Below are positions 54,795 through 64,000 of a stretch of 64,000 nt of DNA, piece after piece. The DNA is from Nelumbo lutea (Eukaryota; Streptophyta; Magnoliopsida; Proteales; Nelumbonaceae). Where the stretch lies: the NCBI GenBank assembly GCA_022828595.1, contig JAKGHH010000008.1:27086378-27150377 (forward strand). The letters run 5' to 3'. The position numbers and the translations under genes were made by a program. The notes under the pieces were generated by a model. That model did no database searches. It was not told the DNA's origin and worked only from the letters and a program-made list of their open reading frames with translations. How positions within the stretch are numbered: position 1 is the stretch's first letter; each line of letters starts with the position of its first letter.

Positions 54795-55690
54795 TTTGCT
54801 GCATGCAAACTTAAGCACCATAATTTAATTAGTAAGAATGAATATGATGAGAGCACCCTTGTATAGCCTAGTCATTGTCATATATAAATACAAGCTACTG
54901 CTTCAGGCTTATGATGGTGGCTGTCACATTGATCGTCATCAAACTGGACTTGATACCAGGTCTTGCTAAAACGGACATTGGATACCCACAAGTTAATACT
55001 GTTGAATACTTGGATTGCCACTTGTTAACCTCTGTGGTTAGTAGGATATAGTGATCCTCCACAAGCTCGAATATATATTGTTATTTGTACATGGACCAAT
55101 AATATATATTATCAATCTTCTATCCTAACATTGTTCTTGTCCACCCAAGGAGGAGTCCATATTCTTCTTCTTCTTCTTTAAATTCTGCTTGGCTAAGCTC
55201 TTTGTTTTTAATTTTCACAGTCCAAAAATAAAATTGTCTTTGATATTTGATTTAACTTGAATCTTGTAGCATTCATATTAGCAATCACAGCCAGATGCAA
55301 TGTTGATTTAAACATGAATTGGCCAATCGGTTAGTTGAAAAAGGACTAACCAGATTAGTAAATTAATATTATATCTACTCAATATTGCAAACAGAATGAT
55401 GCTCGACGCATCTTTGTCGAGTATTCCACATCGATTCTAACTAAATATTTCATTGACCCAATTATCAGATTATATATAAACCTTTCAGAAAGCCGAACCC
55501 ACAGATTTAACGTTTCGGTATATTTTTTTTAAGAAAGTCAACTATAATGCAGAAAGAAATAGGCCCATTGGTAGGGGGGAGTCGGATTGGATAATAATCA
55601 GCTTTGAGCTATTCAACCATTGCTAATTTCTACACTATAGCTGATAACGGCAAATCATTTCCGATCTTCAGTAATCAGTCTCCGAAAATC
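54795..55690. other. Upstream of LecRK-E, no gene seen
   Basis: AT-rich. Contains the AAGAAAGTCAACTATAATGC block shared with the region upstream of LecRK-D. No clear TATA box in the last 100 bp. Confidence 0.4.
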
Positions 55691-55694
55691 ATTT

Positions 55695-57710
55695 CTGCAA
55701 TCTCCAAAGCTTCTTTCTGATTTCTTTTATATCTCAATCTTTTTCTTGTTGCTGATCCCTTCTTCAAACCAATTAACCTTCAACTTTTCCAGGTTTGACC
55801 GCAGCACACAAGGCATCATACGCTTGGAACGGGATGCTCATTTTTTCAGACAATGGACTCATCGAACTTAATGAACTCACATGGAGCAGTGGTCAAGCCT
55901 CATATAAAGACCCAGTAGGCCTCTGGGACAACACAACAGGAAACCTCACTGATTTCACCACTCAGTTCTCCTTCACCGTCGACTCCATGAATGATAGAAG
56001 ATATGCAGATGATTTGGCTTTCTTCCTCGCTCCCTGCAACATAGGCATTTTTAAACGGGGCAGTGAAGTGCAGAAAACAGCAAATCAAATTGTTGCGGTG
56101 AAGTTTGATACTTATGGAAACTATTGGGATCCAATACCCTCTCTAACCAATTGGAAACTTAAGCCCTATCATGTAGGCATTGATATAAACTCTAGTGATT
56201 CTGTGGTAACTGGTAGATGGACTACTAGTCTTGAGGATGGCAAAACAACAACGGCTCGGATTAGCTTTAGTTCTAAAGCAAAAAGATTGAGTGTTTCCTG
56301 GACATATGCTAACAATCCGACTCTAATCCTTTCTTATGAAGTTGATCTGAAACAAATCTTACCTGAATGGGTTACGGTTGGGTTTGCTGGATCCACTGGT
56401 ATGACAGGCGAGTTTCATCGAATTCACTCCTGGGATTTTTATTCAAGCTTAGAGATGGAGAAGTCACACAACTCAAGCTTAGAGATGGAGAAGTCCAACT
56501 CAACTATACGGAATAGAAAGAATACTGGATTGGTGGTTGGAGTGGTGGTTGGTGGAGGTTGCCTGCCATTGGGCTTGGGTTTGGTATGTTTCATCTTGTG
56601 GATGAATTGAAAAAGGGATAAAAAGGAAGAACAAGATGATATCATTGTGGATGATCCCATAAATGTTGAATTTGAAAAGGGAACTGGACCCAAGATGTTC
56701 TTGTACCGTGAATTGGCTCAGGCAACAAATAACTTTGCAGAGGATCAAAAGCTTGGAGAGGGAGGGTTTGGAGGGGTTTACAGAGGGTTTTTGAGAGACC
56801 TGAAAGTGGATGTTGCCGTCAAGAGGGTTTCCAAAGGGTCTAAACAAGAATTAAAGGAGTATATGTCTGAGGTGAAGATCATTAGTCGATTGCGGCACAA
56901 AAACTTGGTCCAGTTGATTGGTTGGTGCCACCAACGAAATGAGTTCCTACTTGTATATGAGTTCATGCCCAATGGAAGCCTTGATACCCATCTCTTTGGA
57001 CAGAATGGATCACTGCTAACTTGGGAGGTAAGGTACAAGATAGCTCTTGGATTGGCCTCAGCATTGTTCTATCTGCATGAAGAATGTGAACAGTGTGTCA
57101 TGCATAGAGACATTAAATCCAGCAATGTAATGCTGAACTCTAACTTGAATGCAAAGCTAGGGGATTTTGGGCTAGCCAAACTTGTAGACCATGGACAGGG
57201 GTCACAGACAACTATAGTGGCTGGTACATTGGGTTACATGGCTCCAGAATGTGTTACAACTGGTAAGACCAGCAAGGAGTCTGATGTCTACAGCTATGGA
57301 ATTGTTGCTTTGGAAATTGCTTGTGGAAGGCGACCCATTGAAACATTACTAGAAGCAAGAAAGATAAGGTTGGTAGAGTGGGTAGGGAGCTCTATGGCAG
57401 TGGAAACCTTCTTGAAGCAATAGATTGGAAACTCATTGGTACAGGCTACGATCAGAAACAGATGGAGTGCCTTATGGTTGTTGGGCTATGGTGTGCCCAC
57501 CCAGATTGCAAGTTCCGACCTTCCATAAGGCAAGCAATGCAGGTTCTTAGTTTTGAAGCTCCATTGCCCATTCTCCCATCCAAGATGCCCGTGCCCACTT
57601 ATTACTCCCCTCCATTGAAGAATATTTCTGGTAGGTCAATTTCATCCTCTGATGGTGCCTTTTATGCTGCAACTTCTCCTCCTAGTACGTCCATCATAAA
57701 CCCACGTTAA
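55695..57710 (+). pseudogene. LecRK-E, kinase mostly preserved
   Basis: The signal-peptide frame (FFYISIFFLLLIPSSNQLTF) begins near 55,700, but no in-frame ATG is visible before it. An extra base near 55,835 shifts the frame at ERDA. Lectin part: IFSDNGLIELNELTWSSGQA, YADDLAFFLAP, VKFDTYGNYWDP, HVGIDINSSD, LPEWVTVGFAGSTG. Stalk with a duplicated NSSLEMEKS. Membrane segment VVGVVVGGGCLPLGLGLVCF. A TGA at 56,608-56,610 lies just behind it. Kinase: GEGGFGGVYRGF, VAVKRV, MHRDIKSSN, DFGLAKL, APEC. A one-base loss near 57,383 shifts the frame at VEWVWELYG. Tail ends 57,708-57,710. VKFD replaces VEFD; the Glu is a metal ligand in legume lectins. Confidence 0.92.
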
Positions 57711-57714
57711 GCTA

Positions 57715-58185
57715 ATTAAAAGCTTGTATGTCTAGATTGATCACCTTGCAAAGCTTCTTTAATTTCTTTTTATTTCTTTTTTTCAATGTAGATTTCGGTC
57801 TATGAAATAAATGTTTTGTGACCATGTGGTTTGGTATGTGAATAATTCCTTAAAAAAATATGATATGATAATTAATCAAGAAAAATAAAATCTCTCTCCC
57901 TTTCTCCCTTCTACAGGGCAGATTACCAGCATCAATATCTATACTAGCAAGACACCAGTGCAATGCACGGGAATAGAGATGTTTTATGATTAGATTTCTA
58001 CTTTATACAATGACCGAATAGGATATCTTATTTACTTAACCTAGATGAACTTCAGACATGCACCCATGCATGCAATGTCAATTTTAAATATCTATCTTTA
58101 AATATTGAAAATGTATTCACATTAACATTTACAACACAATATATAAGAAGAGGGGAAACAGTCTGGTTGGTTTGATTATGTCGAT
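57715..58185. other. 3' flank of LecRK-E
   Basis: T-rich. ATATGATATGAT followed by a pyrimidine tract and TTCTACAGGGCAGATTACCA (57,859-57,930) resembles the 5,060-5,110 stretch (ATATGATATGAT, pyrimidines, TTCTGCAGCAAATTACCAGA). No exon supported. Confidence 0.4.
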
Positions 58186-58189
58186 TCTA

Positions 58190-59095
58190 ACACAAATGAT
58201 AGCGGTATCATTCTTAGCCACCTGGCCCAACCCACAGATTTTCGGGCACGGGCCCAAGATTTTGTGTGCAAGACCAGCCCAAGCCTGGCCCGACATCAAG
58301 CCCAAAAGTTTTTTTGGCCAAGCTTGGGCCCAACACTTCAAGCTCAGCTTAGGCCTGGCCCATGCCATAATATAATATAATATATATTTTGAAATATATA
58401 ATATATAAATATTACAATATATGTATTATATTTTATATATTATATATACACAAGTATATCTTATTTTATATTAAATGTATTATTTTATATAAAAGTTTTA
58501 AGTTTCACTTTAATATATAAATAAATATTTATGAATTGATACATGCCAACACAAGTATCAACATTTGAGTCAATTCAAATATGAGAATTGTCCTATGAAG
58601 CAAGGTCTTATATAGATGAAGACAAAGTTGTCATTCTCATTCCCTAAACAATGTGGGGCTTGGGAAAACATTCAATGGTTGCACTAATTATTTATTGTTG
58701 TTCCAAGTCCTATATTGCTTAAGAATAGGAATGAAAGCTTTGCCTTTATCTATAAAAGGACAGGTAAACAAAGCCAAATTAAACATAGAAATTAAATGAG
58801 GCCCATGCCTCATTTTTTTGTGCCATAGAACTAAAGCTTAGCCAAACCCAATTTAACTTTGGCTTGTTTAATTTTTTTTGCATACATCACATGTTATTTA
58901 ATTTAAATAAATAATTTTTTATTATTTAATGTCATGTGTCCAAAGTAAATCATTAAGCCCAGCCTAGGCTTGCAATCTAGCCCCGAATTGCAGGCCGATT
59001 GGGGCCTAGGCCTAAGCTAAAGCCCTTACCATTGGTGCTAACTTGGCTTGGACCCAACCCGGCCTGACCCGACCCATGATCACCCTTAACCAATA
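58190..59095. repeat. GGCCC-rich MITE-like region with TA-rich core
   Basis: GGCCCAACCCACAG, GGGCACGGGCCCAAGAT, AGCCTGGCCCGAC at 58,220-58,370 and AGCCCAGCCTAGGCTTGC, GGGGCCTAGGCCTAAGC, CCCGGCCTGACCCGACCC at 58,950-59,080 enclose a TA-rich core. This look is common for old non-autonomous plant elements. No target duplication identified. Confidence 0.35.
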
Positions 59096-59382
59096 ATGAC
59101 ACTCCATACTAGTGATAAAAATACATAGAGCTCACAACCATTCAACATCTCAGTGTGGGCCCCATATATTTTAGCACTGGTGTGGGGCATTATCAATAGT
59201 TACACAGCCTTCCCATTTGATAGAAAAACCACTTCCTAAAAGAAATCAATAGGGGAATCGGTTAAGTCGTTATTTCAATTTTCAAAAATACAGCCGATGC
59301 TCAACTTTTTTTTGGTGAAACAAAAGGTGCTACACAAGATGAGGGATAGCACGTCCCCAAGCGTCACAAAAACAAATAAAAT

Positions 59383-60155
59383 TCAAAGGCCAAGGAAGAA
59401 AAGTGTCACAAAAACATGTTTATAGGTGACACCACAATCCAGGAGATCCTTAAGCTTCATACGTTCTTTGGTGACCATCTTGAGATTCCAAGGGGAGGTA
59501 CCTTTGTTGGTAAGGCAATCAATGACCAGTGTCGAATCACCCTCAATGACAATCACGAAATCCTTGAAGTTGAGAGCCATGTTGTGATGCCTCCCATGCT
59601 GCCCAAGCTTCAGCCAGATTAATGGTACACTTTCCAATATAGTAATTTTTTTTTATATCTAATACCCTTCCAAAATGATTCATATAGCAATACAATCAAT
59701 GGAACAAGTATTATATAGATTGTGAGAGGCATCAAAATTAATTGTAGTGGTGCCCTCTTGAGGACCACACCATTGAATAGGCTTCCAAATTATATTTTTG
59801 AGGATGCCTCCTTCCTTACAATGCTATCCATCACGTATTTAAAATAGTTAGTAGCTCTTTCAATCAACACAGGGGGAGGGATCATCTTGTTGTTGAAAAT
59901 CTTCTCATTACTATTTTCTTCAAATGAACCATAAAATTATTGTATTTTTTCTCTAAACCACCCAACTTCTCTTTTACCAAAATTAGAAACCTGATTAGAC
60001 ATCCTAGCCCACCAATCTCTAATTGAAACGTCATCATCCCTCGGGCACTCTACATTTGACCCAATCATCATCCAAATTTGTTTGGCATAAGAGCAACTCT
60101 TAAAAGTATGATCCAGCTTCTTCTTCTTCACCGCAAATGGCACATCCACCAGCAC
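59383..60155 (-). pseudogene. LINE zinc-binding and RNase H domains
   Basis: At 60,155-59,937: LDHTFKSCSYAKQIWMMIG, the end of the zf-RVT region (normally C..C....ET..HLFF.C..A..IW), then IRDWWARMSN. At 59,637-59,383: LGQHGRHHNMALNFKDFVIV, IEGDSTLVIDCLTNKG, SPWNLKMV, the RVT_3-type RNase H with the IEGDS stretch kept. RNase H would remove RNA after reverse transcription. Separate frames; broken. Confidence 0.7.
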
Positions 60156-60505
60156 TATCGCAACCCCTATTAATAAGAATTTTTAAGTAGGAAGTTTGCA
60201 ATTCAACAGGAAGTAAAGAGAAGTTTTTATCTTTGGGTGGCATTTAAAATTCCAAATACAAGGCTCCCACAAAGGTTAAGCTCCAGAAATTGAAGTTTAT
60301 AAGTTGAACTAGTGGAGAACTTACCAATAGTTGTAAGTCCCCTCATAACTTTATCTACCTTATGTCCTGAAGGGATAAGAATAGAGTGGGTTTTTTGCCA
60401 CAAGGTATATGGAACCAATGGTCCAGTTAGAACCTTGTTCCACATTCTTCTCCCCTCAAACATAACCTCATTTACCATAAGGTCATATTTGTTTTTTGGT
60501 AAGTT

Positions 60506-60701
60506 ACTTACCCGGGTAAGTGCATTTATCCATGTTCTTTTATTTCCCATGCAAACAAAACAATGACCATTTAGCCATAAAATTCCATTATTACAAGGGG
60601 CATTTTTGTCGCATTCAAGTGTTGGCAACTTCCCCCAAGATGGGAAAGTTATTTACCCACAAGAGATGGGTATCACTTATCACTTACCTAGGTAAGTGAT
60701 A
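60506..60701. repeat. Two perfect palindromes bounding about 155 bp
   Basis: ACTTACCCGGGTAAGT (60,506-60,521) and a 24-bp perfect palindrome centred on CCTAGG (60,678-60,701) have the same half-site, ACTTACC. They bound a segment with no LINE likeness that I can see. Probably a small foldback element inserted in the LINE. Confidence 0.6.
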
Positions 60702-61559
60702 CTTAAGAAAATAAACTTTCCTTGGTCCTCACATAAATCTGAAAAAAGAGCATGAGATTTTTGGTCAATGGAAATCAAAATCCCATTGACCAACTTTCCC
60801 CCTCTCTCAAAATCTAGAAAAAGAACGCCCCTAAGAGACATATTTTCAATAATCTTGGGATTAACATCACCACTGAGAGGAGAGTTTCTCGCCCAAATGT
60901 CTAACTAGAAACTCACGTTTTTCCCATCTCAAATCCTCCAACCAATTCCCTTCTTAACCACATGTTGAGTCGAGAAAATACCTCTCTAGGCCCAAGACAC
61001 CCCTTATCTTGCTTTAGCTTCTCAGGAATTTGAATTGGATAAATATTTTTTTCCTCATAATTCTGACCCATAGATTATCATGATCCTTTAAAATGTACCA
61101 TCCAAGTTTTTCCATGCAGGCATTATTAACTCAACAATGATTTTTGACTCCCAAACCACCCCACAATTTGGGAGTGCATGCTTTATTCCATTTAATCAAG
61201 TGAATGGGGACTTTTTCTAAATCATCTATAACATTATTCGGAATTTTGAAGATCTCGTAACAAACTGAGGGATCATACTCATGGAGAAATTAACTAGTCT
61301 TAACATGCCAACAAGAGAGGGGGAAATATTCTTCCATCCTACAAGCTTGTTAACCATTCTATCCTTAAGACCGCTAAAAATCTCCTTGTTAGCCCTTCCT
61401 TCTATGATAGGGCTCCCAAATACTTGGAATTATTTGACTCCATTGGAATTTTGAGGATTTTTGCCATTATTTTCCTAAGTCTAATTAGAATATTCTTTGA
61501 GAAGTAGACGAATGATTAGAAAAATTAGGACTTTGGTGTAAAGCTAAAGCAAAGTTCTT

Positions 61560-62627
61560 CAATATCTCCTTAATTTTGAGACAAGCATTAATAGAGGTCT
61601 TGGCATAAATCAAGAAATCATATACAAATTGCAGAATTTGGATAGTGGGCCCGCCCCTTGAAATTTTACATCCTATTTGATTATCTCTAGAGAGATTCTC
61701 TTTCTAGTCTGGAAGATAATGCTTCTGCACATAATACAAAAGTATAAAGAGACAAGGGGTCCCCTTGTCTAATCCCCCGAGAAGGGAAAATCTCCCTAGT
61801 TGAAGTACCATTTATAAGAATATAGAAGGATGTAGTTTGGATACATTTTATGAGCCAAGAAATCCACTTATGGTAGAACCCAATTTTGATAAGCACTTTT
61901 TCAATAAAGTCCCTTTCAAGCCTATCATAAGCCTTCTCCATGTCAATTTTACAAGCCATAATTCCAGAATTCCCTTTTTTCTTCTCATAGAATGAAAAAA
62001 ATTCATAAGCAATGAGAATGTTATCTTTAATTTGTCTATTTGATAAGAAAGCACTCTGGAATGGGGAAATTATTTTGTCCAAGTATAGTTTGAGCCAAAA
62101 AATTTTGAAATAATTTTATAAACCACATTGCATAAGCTAATGGGCCTACAGTCATTTGCATATTCTAGATTCCCCTTTTTTGGAATTAAGGTAATAAAAG
62201 TTCTATTGATAGCTCTATTCATTTTTCCCGAATGGAAGAAAGCCTTAACGACCTTACATACAGATTCACCAATTATTGGCCAAAATTTTTTAAAGAATAA
62301 GGCATTCAACCCATCTAGCCCAGGGGCTTTTAAATTAGAGATTGTTTTGAGGGAATCCAGAATTTCCATATTGGTAACTTCTCTAATAAGGGACTAATCC
62401 ATCTCATTTGGAATACTATAATTTATGTTATCAATGAATTCCTCAATTCCTCTCATACCCTCAAACTTAAACTTCAACTTGTAGAAGTTGCAAAAATGGT
62501 CAACCCTGTGATTTTCCTCATTAATCCACTCCCCATTTTTATCTCTTATTGCAAGGATTCGGTTTCTACATCTTCTAATTGTGGTAGTTGTATGAACATA
62601 CCTGTTTTTCTTATACCTACACCTCAT
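61560..62627 (-). pseudogene. LINE reverse transcriptase relic
   Basis: Pre-RT linker ILAIRDKNGEWINEENHRVD (62,627-62,394). RT fingers LKAPGLDGLNALFFKKFWPI and DCRPISLCNVVYKIISK (62,369-62,070). Palm QSAFLSNRQIKDNILIAYEF, motif A KIDMEKAYDRL, then GIRQGDPLSLYTFVLCAEAL (62,082-61,687). The catalytic motif C reads FVYDFLIYA near 61,620 where the family has FADD, so one catalytic Asp is lost. A stop separates it from the palm. Confidence 0.85.
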
Positions 62628-62869
62628 CCAATCAATCCTGTATTTTTGGGCCTAGAAGATCTCTTCCCTATCTAGGATATTGTTCAATTGCCTTTGAAGC
62701 ACATTTTCTAGCTTAAAGAGGGCCAGATTATTATCTTTAGTCATATCCTTTTAGACTTTCTCTAGTCTAACAAAATTTCAGCTTTTCTATGCTTAATATT
62801 TCCAAAATGAATTTTACTCCAATCCTTGATTTTGTTGACCAAAATGTTACTTTTCTAGACTATGGGAAT

Positions 62870-63228
62870 GGTCCATTCCTATTCTAATTCTGTAGGATTC
62901 TGATTCGAATTCTAACTATGCACCAAATACACACTAAATTACTTCAAAACAACCATTTATAATCTGAGCACTTTTTCTAACAATCGCTTTCTTACTGGCA
63001 TCCAGTGTCCACTCCTATTATTTACCAAAAAAAGTTGGCATAACCGGTCATTTTTTATAGCCTCAACTTTTGTTAGGGTCATAATCTTAAACTAGCTCAT
63101 GCATCTTTGATTAGAGCACTTTTTTGATAATCACTTACTCGCATCCAATTCAATCTTATTATTTACCAAGAAAAATTGGCATAATTGATAATTTTTTATG
63201 GGCTCAATTTGATATATATCCCAGAAGA
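62870..63228. other. Spacer with direct repeat
   Basis: TTATTTACCAAAAAAAGTTG plus GCATAACCGGTCATTTTTTA (about 63,018) recurs about 140 bp later as TTATTTACCAAGAAAAATTG plus GCATAATTGATAATTTTTTA. No gene. Confidence 0.5.
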
Positions 63229-63609
63229 TGTTATAGCCCAGCCCACATTCATGGGGCCCACTAAGCAGTATGAGCCTGCCAGCGGCAAGTTCAACTGATC
63301 CATGTAGAATTACACATCAAGCCTATTCTGTCGCCAACCTGAAACTTAGGAGGAATTAGTTCATTTTACAAATTTCTTTAAATAGTATCAATTGTAATCA
63401 TGTGGGATGTCAGGAGGACAAGAAACCAGACACCTGGCAGGTTTTTGTAACAACTTGGTCTATTTGTATCCTCTTCTCCTTCTTCTTCGACTTGAATGAA
63501 ATTGTTGAGTCCTTGTTTTCTTCATTATCCTCTGGAGCAGTGAGAGATCTCACTATAGCTTGTGGAAAACCACAAGCCTCTTCTCTTCAACGAGAAGAGG
63601 TCGATAACA
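63229..63609 (+). mobile_element. 5' LTR of a gypsy element, 381 bp
   Basis: Begins TGTTATAGCC and ends GTCGATAACA, so the ends are TGTTAT/ATAACA inverted pairs, as LTRs have. A weak TATA-like TTTAAATAG lies near 63,378. It is followed at once by a PBS and gag. The partner LTR is beyond the right edge. Confidence 0.75.
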
Positions 63610-63611
63610 AC

Positions 63612-63623
63612 TAGTATCAAAGC
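63612..63623 (+). promoter_or_regulatory. Primer binding site (tRNA-Met type)
   Basis: TAGTATCAAAGC, two bases after the LTR end. It differs little from the TGGTATCAGAGC site complementary to the 3' end of initiator tRNA-Met. Confidence 0.6.
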
Positions 63624-63643
63624 ACCAGATCCTGAATCCAAGA

Positions 63644-64000
63644 ATGGAGGGGTGGGAGCAGCAGATGGCTGGAACCGAATGCCATTTTGAACACATCGAC
63701 CAGAGACTTGAAGAGTTGTTTAACAAACTAAGCAATTTCTATCCTTCTGAAGGAACTAGCCGCCATGCGCCACTAGATCTCAACCAGGAGAGATCGAATG
63801 GTGAAGGAGGATCCCAGAATCTAGGTTGGGGTTACCAATGGAGATTGAAGATGGATATTCCCCATTTTACTGGAGCCAATCTAGATGGATGGTTGTTGTT
63901 GGTTCATTAGTATTTCGAGCTTCAAGGGGTTCCTGAAGAGCAATGGATCGTAGTGGCCAGCATGGGATTTGAAGATAAAGCCGTTGAATGGTACTGTTGG
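63644..64000 (+). pseudogene. gypsy gag, start only, with in-frame stop
   Basis: Starts MEGWEQQMAGTECHFEHID, with a coiled-coil-like QRLEELFNKLSNF, then LKMDIPHFTGANLDGWL, a TAG at 63,908-63,910, YFELQGVPEEQWIVVAS and GFEDKAVEWY. This is a Retrotrans_gag domain (family pattern: K.D.P.F.G.DP..W.....YF....... ...A......A..WY). The stop stands where the family usually has Gln or Glu. The rest lies beyond the window. Confidence 0.75.

Larger units (their letters stand above)
59306..62860 (-). mobile_element. LINE (L1-type), 5'-truncated, minus strand
   Basis: The poly(A) tail is the T-run at 59,306-59,313. Read on the minus strand: end of the linker before RT (62,860-62,400), RT (62,370 to about 61,560), C-terminal zinc-binding region (about 60,630-59,940), RNase H (59,637-59,383). 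The endonuclease and ORF1 are absent, as in a 5'-truncated insertion. Many stops. A palindrome-bounded segment at 60.5-60.7 kb is probably a later insertion. Confidence 0.85.

Overview
The window reads as nuclear DNA of a flowering plant, probably a dicot or magnoliid with a repeat-rich genome. The evidence is an intron-free L-type lectin receptor kinase (LecRK) family, plant-type Ty1/copia, Ty3/gypsy (Tat-like), LINE and MULE relics, CACTA- and hAT-type termini, and long AT-rich stretches. I cannot name the species. No rRNA gene, intact tRNA gene, CRISPR array or bacterial-type operon was seen.

The only host gene family I recognise is a tandem LecRK cluster, all on the + strand, with five members (called A to E here). 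A (3-1769) is cut by the left window edge but is open to its stop codon and keeps all kinase motifs I checked. B (11.77-12.02 kb plus 15.26-15.95 kb) is split by a copia insertion and has lost its membrane segment and most of the kinase. C (32,789-34,893) is nearly intact, with one nonsense codon and one 1-bp frameshift. D (47,310-49,405) has at least six frameshifts and one nonsense codon. E (about 55.70-57.71 kb) has no visible start codon, two frameshifts and one nonsense codon. An intact family member would be a plasma-membrane receptor with an extracellular legume-lectin domain, one membrane pass and a cytosolic Ser/Thr kinase. On this sequence only A could code for one.

The rest is mostly mobile DNA. 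2.4-4.8 kb: a CACTA-like subterminal region and a large inverted repeat. 8.5-10.5 kb: AT-rich degenerate repeats. 12.1-15.2 kb: a truncated copia. 16.5-18.5 kb: tandem arrays. 20.1-21 kb: extreme AT-rich DNA. 21-26.4 kb: a minus-strand Tat-like gypsy element carrying an opposite-strand extra gene with its own TATA box. 26.5-26.8 kb: an unidentified relic exon. 27.8-29.2 kb: an LTR-like block. 29.6-30.15 kb: a hAT MITE inside a foldback element. 35.8-39.3 kb: a Mutator-like transposase interrupted by a solo LTR. 41.8-42.3 kb: two LINE 3' ends tail to tail. 51.5-54.8 kb: LINE and copia remains ending in a long LTR. 59.3-62.9 kb: a minus-strand LINE. 63.2 kb to the edge: the start of another LTR retrotransposon.

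The picture is a local receptor-kinase expansion that is being dismantled by point lesions and transposon insertion. All coordinates of repeats and pseudogenes are read by eye and are approximate unless a motif position is given.
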